Part shown: piece after piece, positions 8,344 through 16,492 of the stretch
Numbering within the stretch: position 1 is the first letter of the stretch
How the letters are laid out: every line of letters starts with the position of its first letter
DNA from: Cronobacter dublinensis subsp. dublinensis LMG 23823
GTDB lineage: Bacteria; Pseudomonadota; Gammaproteobacteria; Enterobacterales; Enterobacteriaceae
Assembly (NCBI RefSeq): GCF_001277235.1
Contig: NZ_CP012266.1
Location: 4,278,001-4,342,000, forward strand
DNA length: 64,000 nt
Direction: 5' to 3'
Made by a program: the position numbers and the translations under genes
Notes under the pieces: model-generated
The model's input: the letters and a program-made list of their open reading frames with translations, nothing else
Told to the model about the DNA's origin: nothing
Database searches by the model: none

Positions 8344-8502
8344 CTACTTCCCTGGTTCGTAAGCAAGGATGGCCCGTATTTCCCGGCTTCCCTCTTTAAT
8401 GGTGAATTCACATAAGCGGTCACGCATTATTAAGGCGAAAAACAGCACCGTAATACAGAGCGCTAATATGCTTAAAAAAGCATATCGGGATTTTACTGGC
8501 AT
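8344..8502 (-). CDS. hok: Hok-family type I toxin
   Basis: A 52-residue membrane toxin. A short charged start (MPVKSRYAF) leads into one hydrophobic helix (LSILALCITVLFFALIM), then the family-typical RDRLCEFTIKEGSREI, with the conserved Arg-Asp and Cys-Glu pairs. Hok proteins depolarise the inner membrane and are held off by an antisense RNA. AAGGAGG lies 6 bases before the ATG. The gene lies between yiaG and glyS, where E. coli carries hokA. No stop or deletion is seen, so the toxin looks intact. The leader contains hairpins described separately. Confidence 0.88.
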   Translation of the reverse strand: MPVKSRYAFLSILALCITVLFFALIMRDRLCEFTIKEGSREIRAILAYEPGK

Positions 8503-8592
8503 AATTGCCTCCTTATAGGGAAGAGGCTACAATCAGGCTGTTGGGTTCTGATTGCAGCCTCCCCCGAGGTTAAATGGAATTAACTTAGGGGG
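8491..8592 (+). ncRNA. sok: Candidate Sok-like antisense RNA region over the hok leader
   Basis: On the plus strand TTTTAC (8491-8496), a 17-base spacer and TATAGG (8514-8519) make a possible promoter reading against the hok leader. Two adjacent hairpins follow: GAGGCT-A-CAATCAG with CTGATTG-C-AGCCTC (8523-8561), and CCCCC...GGTTAA with TTAACT...GGGGG (8561-8592). This is the place and direction of Sok antisense RNAs. The exact ends cannot be read from the sequence, and no Mok leader frame was identified with confidence. Confidence 0.5.
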
Positions 8593-8620
8593 GCATTCAT
8601 CTGACCAGCCTTTGCATCAT

Positions 8621-8642
8621 GCCCAAGCCAGCCAGCCTGAGC
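8621..8642 (-). promoter_or_regulatory. 5' hairpin of the predicted hok mRNA
   Basis: Read on the minus strand, GCTCAGGC-TGGCTG-GCTTGGGC folds into an 8-bp hairpin with two G-U pairs, just after the AT-rich -10-like sequence TAATAT near 8655. Hok mRNAs begin with such a 5' stem that takes part in the fold-back structure keeping full-length mRNA untranslated. Assignment is by analogy. Confidence 0.45.
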
Positions 8643-8762
8643 ACCCGCACGCTATATTATCCGTAACCCGCTTATTAATAATTACGTGAACCCGTAATAA
8701 GGCCACGCTTTTTGCGTTGCAGGAATAAAATAAGAATACGGCGTAGCAGAAAGCGTATAAAA

Positions 8763-8789
8763 AAACCCGCCAGCGGCGGGTTTTTTATT
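8763..8789 (-). terminator. glyS terminator
   Basis: AACCCGCC-AGC-GGCGGGTT with flanking A- and T-runs lies just after the glyS stop. On the minus strand it ends glyQS transcription; on the plus strand the T-run is also good. Confidence 0.85.
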
Positions 8790-8803
8790 ATTAGCGGAAC
8801 GCG

Positions 8804-10873
8804 TTACTGCAACAGGGAAATATCCGCGACCTGTAGGAAGAGCTCACGTAATTTAGACAGCAGCGTCAGACGATTAATACGCACCTGCGCGTCGTCTGCG
8901 TTGACCATCACTTTATCGAAGAACTCATCCACCGGCTCGCGCAGCTGCGCCAGCTCAACCAGCGCCTCCTGGTAGCGGCCTTCTGCAAACAGCGGCTGCA
9001 GCTTGTCGCGCATCACAGCCACCTGCAGCGCCAGCCGAATTTCCGGATCTTCTTTCAGCACCGAGGCATGAACCTCTTCGTTCAGCGGCTCGTTCGCTTT
9101 GGCCAGGATGTTGGAAACGCGTTTGTTCGCAGCCGCCAGCGCTAAGGCTTCATCCAGGGTGCGGAAGTGCGATACCGCTTTCATGCGGGCATCGAAATCT
9201 GCCGGGCGCGTCGGACGGTTCGCCAGTACGGCCTGGATGGTGTCAACGCTGTAGCCTTCGTCCTGATACCAGGCGCGGAAACGGCCCAGCATGAAGTCGA
9301 CCACATCATCCACGACTTTCGCGTTGGTCAGCTTATTGCCGTAGAGACGTACCGCTTCTTCGGTCAGCGTTTGCAGATCGAGCGGCAGGTTCTTCTCAAC
9401 GATAATACGCAGCGCGCCGAGCGCGGCACGGCGCAGCGCGAACGGGTCTTTATCGCCTTTCGGATGCTGACCGATGCCGAAGATCCCTGCAAGGGTATCC
9501 ATTTTATCGGCAATCGCCACGGCGCAGGCGACCAGGCTTGACGGCAGCGCATCGCCCGCAAAGCGCGGCATGTACTGCTCGTTCAGCGCAACGGCGACGT
9601 CTTCGGCTTCGCCGTCGTGACGCGCGTAGTGCATCCCCATCACACCCTGGGTGTCGGTGAATTCAAACACCATGTTGGTCATCAGGTCGCACTTGGACAG
9701 CAGGCCCGCGCGCGTCGCGTGGTTAACATCCGCGCCGATCTGGCTGGCAATCCAGCCGGAAAGCGCCTGAATGCGGTCGGTTTTATCACGCAGCGTACCG
9801 AGCTGCTGCTGGAACAGCACGGTTTCGAGACGCGGCAGGTTATCTTCCAGACGTTTTTTACGGTCGGTGTTGAAGAAGAACTCGGCATCCGCCAGACGCG
9901 GGCGCACGACTTTTTCGTTACCGGAGATAATCTGGTGCGGATCTCTGGACTCAATATTCGCCACAAAGATAAAGTTCGGCAGCAGCTTGCCGTCGGTGCC
10001 GTAAACCGGGAAATACTTCTGGTCGCCCTTCATGGTGTAGACCAGCGCTTCCGCCGGCACCGCCAGGAATTTCTCTTCGAATTTCGCGGTCAGTACAACC
10101 GGCCATTCCACCAGCGAGGTCACTTCTTCGAGCAGGCTGTCGCTCAGATCGGCATTGCCGCCGATTTTCGCGGCCGCCGCTTCGGCGTCCTGCTGGATTT
10201 TGGCTTTACGCGCGTTGTAGTCAGCGATGACTTTACCGCGCTCCAGCAGGATCTGCGGATATTGATCGGCGTGGTCGATAGTGAATTCCGGCTCGCCCAT
10301 AAAGCGATGGCCGCGGATCACACGGTCGGACTGAATGCCGAGAATGGTTGCCGGAAGCACTTCGTCATCCAGCAGCAGCGTGACGGTATGTACCGGGCGC
10401 ACGAACTGCACCTCGGACGCGCCCCAGCGCATCAGTTTCGGGATAGGCAATTTAGAGAGCGCGACGCTGACCATGTTCGGCAGCAGCGCCTGCGCGCTTT
10501 CGCCTTTCACATGGGCGCGATACATCAGCCACTCGCCTTTATCGGTCACCAGACGCTCAGCCTCACCGACCGTAATGCCGCAGCCGCGCGCCCAGCCTTC
10601 CGCCGCTTTGCTCGGGTTACCCTCGGCGTCAAACGCCGCAGAGACCGCCGGGCCGCGTTTTTCGACTTCACGATCCGGCTGAGACGCGCTCAGATTCGCC
10701 ACTTTCAGCGCCAGGCGACGCGGTGCTGCAAACCAGCTCACCACGCCGTGGGTCAGGCCCGCAGCGTCCAGTTCAGCAGTAAAGTTCGCAGCGAAGGATT
10801 CCGCCAGGCTGCGCAGGGCTTTTGGTGGCAGCTCTTCAGTGCCAATCTCCACCAGAAAAGTTTTCTCAGACAT
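8804..10873 (-). CDS. glyS: Glycyl-tRNA synthetase beta subunit
   Basis: A 689-residue beta chain of the bacterial alpha2beta2 glycyl-tRNA synthetase, which charges tRNA-Gly in the cytoplasm. The N-terminus TFLVEIGTEELPPKALRSL is the family signature; an HD-like segment (MGMHYARHDGEAEDVA) and a C-terminal anticodon-binding domain follow. Full length equals the E. coli protein. It lies 9 bases downstream of glyQ on the same strand, so the two subunits are made from one mRNA in a fixed ratio. No anomaly seen. The long open frames on the opposite strand are composition artefacts. Confidence 0.98.
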   Translation of the reverse strand: MSEKTFLVEIGTEELPPKALRSLAESFAANFTAELDAAGLTHGVVSWFAAPRRLALKVANLSASQPDREVEKRGPAVSAAFDAEGNPSKAAEGWARGCGITVGEAERLVTDKGEWLMYRAHVKGESAQALLPNMVSVALSKLPIPKLMRWGASEVQFVRPVHTVTLLLDDEVLPATILGIQSDRVIRGHRFMGEPEFTIDHADQYPQILLERGKVIADYNARKAKIQQDAEAAAAKIGGNADLSDSLLEEVTSLVEWPVVLTAKFEEKFLAVPAEALVYTMKGDQKYFPVYGTDGKLLPNFIFVANIESRDPHQIISGNEKVVRPRLADAEFFFNTDRKKRLEDNLPRLETVLFQQQLGTLRDKTDRIQALSGWIASQIGADVNHATRAGLLSKCDLMTNMVFEFTDTQGVMGMHYARHDGEAEDVAVALNEQYMPRFAGDALPSSLVACAVAIADKMDTLAGIFGIGQHPKGDKDPFALRRAALGALRIIVEKNLPLDLQTLTEEAVRLYGNKLTNAKVVDDVVDFMLGRFRAWYQDEGYSVDTIQAVLANRPTRPADFDARMKAVSHFRTLDEALALAAANKRVSNILAKANEPLNEEVHASVLKEDPEIRLALQVAVMRDKLQPLFAEGRYQEALVELAQLREPVDEFFDKVMVNADDAQVRINRLTLLSKLRELFLQVADISLLQ

Positions 10874-10882
10874 GGCAGCCTC

Positions 10883-11794
10883 TTATTTATTTCTGTTGCA
10901 CATCGGGAAGCCCAGCGCCTCACGGGAGGCGTAGTAGGCTTCGGCCACGGCTTTGGTCAGCGTGCGGATACGCAGAATGTAGCGCTGGCGCTCGGTCACC
11001 GAGATAGCCTTGCGCGCGTCCAGCAGGTTGAAGCTGTGGGCGGCTTTCAGAATACGTTCATAAGCAGGCAGCGGCAGCGGGTTTTCCAACGCCAGCAGCT
11101 GTTGAGCTTCTTTTTCGTACTGCTCAAAGCAGGTAAAGAGGAAATCCACGTCGGCGTATTCGAAGTTATAGGTGGATTGCTCCACTTCGTTCTGATGGAA
11201 CACGTCGCCGTAGGTAGTTTTGCCAAGCGGACCGTCGCTCCACACCAGGTCGTAAACGCTGTCCACGCCTTGAATGTACATGGCGAGACGCTCAAGACCG
11301 TAGGTGATTTCGCCGGTCACCGGTTTACACTCCAGGCCGCCGACCTGCTGGAAGTAAGTGAACTGCGTCACTTCCATGCCGTTCAGCCAGACTTCCCAGC
11401 CGAGACCCCAGGCGCCAAGCGTCGGGTTTTCCCAGTTGTCTTCAACGAAGCGAATATCATGAATGGTCGGGTCCATACCCAGCTCTTTAAGCGACCCCAG
11501 GTACAGCTCCTGAATATTGTCCGGCGACGGCTTGATGATCACCTGGAACTGGTAGTAGTGCTGTAAACGGTTGGGGTTTTCGCCGTAGCGGCCATCGGTC
11601 GGGCGACGAGAAGGCTGAACATAAGCGGCGGCGATAGGCTCCGGGCCCAGCGCCCGCAGGCAGGTCATCGGGTGGGAGGTGCCGGCGCCAACTTCCATGT
11701 CCAGAGGTTGAACGATGGTGCAGCCCTGACGAGCCCAGTAATCCTGTAAGGTCAGGATCAGGCCCTGAAAGGTCCTGGTATCAAACTTTTGCAT
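10883..11794 (-). CDS. glyQ: Glycyl-tRNA synthetase alpha subunit
   Basis: A 303-residue catalytic alpha chain. It starts MQKFDTRTFQGLIL and carries the class II synthetase elements GAGTSHPMTCLR, PSRRPTDGRYGENPNR and the glycine-adenylate site in LERLAMYIQGV. The ATG at 11794 gives exactly the E. coli length; a GTG 12 bases upstream is less likely. First gene of the glyQS operon, transcribed away from ysaB with a short gap. Confidence 0.98.
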   Translation of the reverse strand: MQKFDTRTFQGLILTLQDYWARQGCTIVQPLDMEVGAGTSHPMTCLRALGPEPIAAAYVQPSRRPTDGRYGENPNRLQHYYQFQVIIKPSPDNIQELYLGSLKELGMDPTIHDIRFVEDNWENPTLGAWGLGWEVWLNGMEVTQFTYFQQVGGLECKPVTGEITYGLERLAMYIQGVDSVYDLVWSDGPLGKTTYGDVFHQNEVEQSTYNFEYADVDFLFTCFEQYEKEAQQLLALENPLPLPAYERILKAAHSFNLLDARKAISVTERQRYILRIRTLTKAVAEAYYASREALGFPMCNRNK

Positions 11795-11912
11795 ATGATT
11801 TCGCACGCGATACGAGTGGGTTTATTTGGAAGCGGTCAGTATACCCGTTGACCGCCAGATATACAGCCTCAATCCGCGTCCAAAACCAGGCTGTTGACGC
11901 GTGGTTGCGCCA

Positions 11913-12224
11913 TTAACGCATCGAAAGGTGTAAAAATTGACCATCCGCGTCGAAAGAACAGGTAAAGCCCTCTTCGCGCGCCGTATAGCCGCGCATTTCG
12001 TAGCTCCCCTGGAACGCCTCGAAACCGTTGACGGTGATTTTCTGCGCGGCGGTATTGTAGCGACGGGCCGCTTTATCCTTGCAAAGTTGCTCCATTTCCA
12101 GCGAATGCGGCGCGCTGACGCGGCCTTTTTGCGCATGCTGCGGATGCGCCTCTTCGTGACTGCAACCGGCAAGCGCGCCCGTGAAAAGTACCAGCCAAAG
12201 CGTGCGGGGCAACAGCCTCGTCAT
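11913..12224 (-). CDS. ysaB: YsaB, small uncharacterised lipoprotein
   Basis: A 103-residue protein with a signal peptide and lipobox (LAGC at about residues 18-21), followed by SHEEAHPQHAQKGR and a compact C-terminal domain with one further cysteine pair (LCKDKAARRY and FTCSFDADG). It matches E. coli YsaB by sequence and by position between glyQ and wecH. Function is not known; it is expected in the envelope. GGAGATAACACATC precedes the ATG. Confidence 0.88.
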   Translation of the reverse strand: MTRLLPRTLWLVLFTGALAGCSHEEAHPQHAQKGRVSAPHSLEMEQLCKDKAARRYNTAAQKITVNGFEAFQGSYEMRGYTAREEGFTCSFDADGQFLHLSMR

Positions 12225-12410
12225 GATGTGTTATCTCCATGTTAAAATGACGACCAAACGCGAGGTATCGCAGCGGACAAAGGGCGTGCATTCTGCGAAA
12301 CCGTCCCCGGGCTGACAATAGCCCGTCCTGAAACTCAGACTGTTCCGTGGTGCAGAATCCAGAAAAAGGAAGTCACACTGCTGATAATTAAAGATGGTAT
12401 AGAGGAACTG

Positions 12411-13403
12411 ATGCAGCAAAAAATTCACTGGATAGATAACCTGCGCGCGATCGCCTGTCTGATGGTCATCATGATCCACACCACCACCTGGTACATCACC
12501 AATCCGTCGCTGGTGAGCCCGCTGAGCTGGGATTTCGCCAATCTGTTGAATTCCGCATCACGCGTCAGCGTACCGCTGTTTTTTATGATTTCGGGGTATC
12601 TGTTTTTCGGTGAGCGCAGCGCCGGTCAGCGGCATTTTCTGCGCATCGCGCTCTGTCTGGTGTTTTACAGCGCGGTGGCGCTCGCCTATATCACGCTGCT
12701 TACGCCTATCAATGCGCAGCTGTCGCTTAAGCTATTGTTGCAAAAGCCTGTTTTCTATCATTTATGGTTTTTCTTCGCGATCGTGGTGATTTATCTGCTG
12801 TCGCCGCTGATCAGCGTAAAACGCATCGATGGCCGCACGGCGCTGGGGCTCATTGTATTGCTGGGCGTAGTGGCGAATCCGAATACCGTCGCGCAACATA
12901 TCGACGGCGTGCAGTGGCTGCCGGTGAATCTCTATATCAACGGCGACACGTTTTATTACGTCCTGTACGGCCTGATGGGGCGAGCTATCGGCATGATGGA
13001 GACGCAGCAGCGCCCGGTGAGCCTGCTGGCGGGCGCGTTGCTGGCGGTGAGCACGGTGTCAGTCGCCAGCGGCACGCATCAGGCGCTGGCGAGCCACGGC
13101 AACTTTGCCGACACTTTTTACCTCTACTGCGGCCCACTGGTGCTGATTGCCGCGTTAAGCCTGCTGGTGCTGGCGAAAAACACGCTTAACCGCGAGCTTG
13201 CACCGCTCGCGTTTATCGCGCGTTATTCGCTGGGGATTTACGGCTTTCATGCGCTCATCATTCACTTTATGCGCACGCGCCATTACGAACTTACGGCATG
13301 GCCCGCCCTGGATATCGCCTGGATCTTCAGCGTCACGCTTGCAGGCAGCCTGCTGCTGGCCGCGCTGTTGCAGCGCATCGACCGCCGCCGTCTGGTCAGT
13401 TAA
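12411..13403 (+). CDS. wecH: WecH, O-acetyltransferase for enterobacterial common antigen
   Basis: A 330-residue acyltransferase-3 family membrane protein with about ten transmembrane helices. The N-terminal signature IHWIDNLRAIACLMVIMIHTT contains the family's catalytic-type histidine, and FFMISGYLFFGER follows. In E. coli WecH (YiaH) O-acetylates the N-acetylglucosamine residues of enterobacterial common antigen. The gene follows ysaB divergently, as in E. coli. Its TAA stop shares the tetranucleotide TTAA with the stop of the convergent regulator gene. Confidence 0.92.
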   Translation: MQQKIHWIDNLRAIACLMVIMIHTTTWYITNPSLVSPLSWDFANLLNSASRVSVPLFFMISGYLFFGERSAGQRHFLRIALCLVFYSAVALAYITLLTPINAQLSLKLLLQKPVFYHLWFFFAIVVIYLLSPLISVKRIDGRTALGLIVLLGVVANPNTVAQHIDGVQWLPVNLYINGDTFYYVLYGLMGRAIGMMETQQRPVSLLAGALLAVSTVSVASGTHQALASHGNFADTFYLYCGPLVLIAALSLLVLAKNTLNRELAPLAFIARYSLGIYGFHALIIHFMRTRHYELTAWPALDIAWIFSVTLAGSLLLAALLQRIDRRRLVS

Positions 13404-14314
13404 CCTCGCGCGCGGGCGCGCTGAAGCTGCCGGGCGGATGAGAACCCGGCGGCCAGCGCCGCCTGTTCAGCCCCCTGCCCCTGCAACAGACACTGGCTGG
13501 CAAACGCCACGCGGAGCTGCTCCAGATAGTCACGCACGCTTATCCCTAAATGTTCTTTAAAGAGGCGCGACAGGTGGCGCGGGCTGACGTGCACCCGGCC
13601 CGCGATTTCCGCCAGGCTCCATACGCCCTGGGGGTTAGCGGCCAGCAAATCCTGAGCGCGGTGGACAGCCGGGTGTAAATGGTTGCGATAACGCAGCCAG
13701 GGCGACAGCTGCGGATCGTCGCCGGAGCGGCGAAACCACACCACCATTTCACGCGCCACGTCGAGCGCCGCGCGCGGTCCGCTCAGGCGATGAATCAGAT
13801 GCAGGCTTAAATCAATACCAGAGGTAATGCCCGCGCTGGTCCAGATACCGCGATCTTCCACAAAAATGCGGTTATCGCGCACCAGCGCGCCGGGCGCGGC
13901 GGCTTTCAGGCGCGCCAGCACGTCATGATGCGTAGTGCACTCCACGCCATGCAGCAGCCCGGCATGGGCCGCCAGCAGCGATCCGGAACAGACGCAGATG
14001 AGGGTTAGCTGCTGGCTGTGAACCTGGGGTTGCAGGCGCATCAGCCAGTTACGGACGGCCAGCGCCTCCGGCGTCCTGAACGCACGGCTCGAATCCGCCA
14101 CGCCAGGCAGGACCAGCAGACTACCTGGCGGCAGGGTGTCTGGTAGCGGTGCGATACCGGCGATCTGCAGGCCGGTCGACATCACGACGTGTTCTTCAGG
14201 CCCGATGTAGTTCAGGCTGAAGGCGTCGCCCGCGAGGGCAAGCGCCTCCGCGGGGCCCGTGAGATCGAGCGCCATGACGCCAGGTAACACCACAAACCAG
14301 ACAGGAATTGTCAT
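13400..14314 (-). CDS. GlxA-family transcriptional regulator (DJ-1/PfpI + AraC HTH)
   Basis: A 304-residue two-domain regulator. The N-terminal DJ-1/PfpI-like domain (about residues 1-175) includes VVLPGVMALDLTGPAEAL and the nucleophile-elbow region CVCSGSLLAAHAGLL. The C-terminal AraC double helix-turn-helix includes VWSLAEIAGRVHVSPRHLSRLFKEHLG. The start at 14314 forms an ATGA overlap with the upstream hydrolase gene, indicating co-translation; an ATG further upstream is less likely. Effector and targets are unknown; it probably controls its own two-gene operon. The second HTH is somewhat short at the C-terminus (ends QRARARG). Confidence 0.88.
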   Translation of the reverse strand: MTIPVWFVVLPGVMALDLTGPAEALALAGDAFSLNYIGPEEHVVMSTGLQIAGIAPLPDTLPPGSLLVLPGVADSSRAFRTPEALAVRNWLMRLQPQVHSQQLTLICVCSGSLLAAHAGLLHGVECTTHHDVLARLKAAAPGALVRDNRIFVEDRGIWTSAGITSGIDLSLHLIHRLSGPRAALDVAREMVVWFRRSGDDPQLSPWLRYRNHLHPAVHRAQDLLAANPQGVWSLAEIAGRVHVSPRHLSRLFKEHLGISVRDYLEQLRVAFASQCLLQGQGAEQAALAAGFSSARQLQRARARG

Positions 14315-14853
14315 CCCAAAGACTCCAGACATTGCGCCACGCTGCTAATTGTCGCGAAACGCCCCGCCAGCACGGTTTCAGTGCAGTGGCGCAGCGTTTC
14401 CACATCCAGCGTCACGCCTTTCCAGGTCATCGGGAACGTCAGCGTCGCTTCGCTGACAAACGTCACCCGATAACCCAGGTCAGAGGCGACCCGCGTCGTG
14501 GTTTCGCAGCACTGCTCGGTACGGATACCGCAGATAATCAGGTGGTTAATATCTCTTCGACGCAGCCATAAATCCAGCCCGGTGTCGGTAAAAGCATTAT
14601 GAACATGTTTGTGGAATGACACGGCGGCCTGATGGCGCAGGAAAGGCATCGGCGTTACCAGGCCGGATTCCAGCGTAAACACATCATCGCCATCGACATG
14701 GAAAATATCGACGACCGGCACATCACGCGCCTGGCAGCCGTCGATAAGCCGGTTCATGGCGTCACAGAATGCCGGGAAATCGTCTTCACGCCAGTAGCCA
14801 CGGTGAAAAAAGGATTGTTGAGTATCGATATTGATAAGGGCGGTACGCGTCAT
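14311..14853 (-). CDS. Isochorismatase-family cysteine hydrolase
   Basis: A 180-residue cysteine hydrolase. The catalytic triad is visible as Asp in LINIDTQQSFF, Lys in SFHKHVHNAF and Cys in GIRTEQCCETTTR. The family hydrolyses isochorismate, nicotinamide or N-carbamoyl compounds; the substrate here cannot be read. It is translated immediately upstream of a GlxA-type regulator with 4-base overlap. The ATG at 14853 (MTRTALINID) was chosen over an in-frame start 78 bases upstream because the fold starts there. This pair occupies the wecH-xylB gap, where E. coli has yiaAB. Confidence 0.88.
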   Translation of the reverse strand: MTRTALINIDTQQSFFHRGYWREDDFPAFCDAMNRLIDGCQARDVPVVDIFHVDGDDVFTLESGLVTPMPFLRHQAAVSFHKHVHNAFTDTGLDLWLRRRDINHLIICGIRTEQCCETTTRVASDLGYRVTFVSEATLTFPMTWKGVTLDVETLRHCTETVLAGRFATISSVAQCLESLG

Positions 14854-14989
14854 TTCAGGACACCTGTGTGAGGGGGTATGAACCCTATTCTTACAGGCAT
14901 TGCAGATAGCGGGCAGGCCAAAAAAGGACAAAAACCGGGTGTTTCAGGACGTCTTTATACTGACCACCCGGCAGGTTTCATATCCGCAG

Positions 14990-16444
14990 TTACGACATCA
15001 GCGGCAGCAACTGCCGATAGAGCTGACGGAAGGTTTCTCGCTGCTCGCCGTAGCGCTGATGACGCGCCCTGTCTGGCTGATGCTGCTGCTCCAGCGGCAG
15101 CGGCGGCAGCAGCGCTTTCAGCGAACGCTCAGGTGCCAGCGCAATCTGCGCGAGCCTTGCCGCGCCAAGCGCCGGGCCGACATCGCCGCCGGTGCGGTAA
15201 TCCAGCGGCATGCCGCTGATATCCGCCAGCATCTGCCGCCAGTACGCGCTACGTGCGCCGCCGCCGATGAGCGTGACGCTTTGCGGCGTCACGCCGCACG
15301 CATGCACGGCGTCCATGCCATCCGCCAGCGCATAACCGACGCCTTCAAGCACCGCACGGGCCAGTTCAGCCGGGCCGTGTTCGTGCGTTAACCCAAAGAA
15401 CACGCCTTTCGCCAGCGGATTGTTATGCGGCGTGCGCTCGCCGGAAAGATAAGGCAGGAACCAGACCGCGCCCGCCTCTTCACGCGCGCTTTGCGCCGCG
15501 GTCAAGAGCGACGGAACGCTGCCTGCGCCGGTCAGCCGCGCAGCCCAGTCAAGGCAGGAGGCCGCGCTCAGCATCACCGACATCAAATGCCAGCGCGCCG
15601 GTAAAGCGTGACAGAAGCTGTGTACCGCGCTCTCCGGCCTGGCGCGGAACCCTTCACTGACCGCAAAGTAGACGCCGGATGTTCCGAGCGACAGCATCGC
15701 GTCGCCCGGATCGGCAAGCCCGACGCCCACCGCGCCCGCGGCGTTATCACCGCCGCCTGCGACCACCGGCACCGCATTCATGCCCCAGGCGCGGGCCACG
15801 TCGTCTTTGAGTTCGCCCGTAATCTCGCTGCCTTCAAACAGCGCAGGCATATTCTCACGCTGCAGGTGGCAGACCGCCAGCATCGTATCGCTCCAGTCGC
15901 GCTGCGCCACATCAAGCCACATCGTGCCTGCCGCGTCAGACATGTCGCTTGCAAAAACGCCGGTCATGCGCAGCCGCAAATAATCTTTGGGCAGCAGCAC
16001 CTTGTCGGTCTGGCTGAAAATGTCCGGCTCGTGACGTTCAACCCACAGCAGCTTCGGCGCGGTAAAACCGGGCATCATCAGATTGCCGGCGATCGTGCGC
16101 GAATCGGGGACATTTTCTTCAAGAATGGCGCACTCCTGCGCGCTACGTCCGTCATTCCATAACATCGCCGGACGCAGGACACGCTGCTGTTTATCAAGCA
16201 GCGTGGCGCCATGCATCTGGCCGCTTAAGCCTATCGCTTTTACCTCGCGCAGGGGATGTTGCGCGCCGAGCGCTCGCATCGCGCGGTCCGTCGCCTGCCA
16301 CCAGCTTTCGGGATCTTGCTCCGACCACAACGGGTGCGGACGAGAGACCTGCAGCGTTTCGCTTTGCGAGGCCACCAGCGTTCCCTGCTCATCCAGCAGA
16401 ATAACTTTTACCCCTGACGTCCCGAGGTCGATCCCAATGTACAT
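14990..16444 (-). CDS. xylB: Xylulokinase
   Basis: A 484-residue FGGY-family kinase that phosphorylates D-xylulose to xylulose 5-phosphate, feeding the pentose phosphate pathway. The N-terminus YIGIDLGTSGVKVILLDEQG is the phosphate-binding loop; GGGDNAAGAVGVGL contains the catalytic aspartate, and LIGGGARSAYWRQMLADI is the C-terminal adenosine-binding motif. Length equals the E. coli enzyme. It follows xylA by 48 bases, consistent with a xylAB operon driven from the xylA-xylF intergenic region. Confidence 0.97.
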   Translation of the reverse strand: MYIGIDLGTSGVKVILLDEQGTLVASQSETLQVSRPHPLWSEQDPESWWQATDRAMRALGAQHPLREVKAIGLSGQMHGATLLDKQQRVLRPAMLWNDGRSAQECAILEENVPDSRTIAGNLMMPGFTAPKLLWVERHEPDIFSQTDKVLLPKDYLRLRMTGVFASDMSDAAGTMWLDVAQRDWSDTMLAVCHLQRENMPALFEGSEITGELKDDVARAWGMNAVPVVAGGGDNAAGAVGVGLADPGDAMLSLGTSGVYFAVSEGFRARPESAVHSFCHALPARWHLMSVMLSAASCLDWAARLTGAGSVPSLLTAAQSAREEAGAVWFLPYLSGERTPHNNPLAKGVFFGLTHEHGPAELARAVLEGVGYALADGMDAVHACGVTPQSVTLIGGGARSAYWRQMLADISGMPLDYRTGGDVGPALGAARLAQIALAPERSLKALLPPLPLEQQHQPDRARHQRYGEQRETFRQLYRQLLPLMS

Positions 16445-16492
16445 AGCCAGCGCTCCTGAGCCAGAGCGCCGCCCGCAGGCGGCACAATGTGT

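Noticed and set aside
8211..8423. A 70-codon frame on the minus strand over the hok 3' end
   Set aside because: It reads through the terminator and hok 3' UTR in another frame; the 52-codon Hok frame explains the segment better.
9617..11566. A 649-codon open frame on the plus strand opposite glyS and glyQ
   Set aside because: It lies entirely antisense to two certain, conserved genes, and its residue make-up (His, Arg, Phe, Gln rich) is that of a reversed GC-rich coding sequence. No motif and no ribosome binding site.
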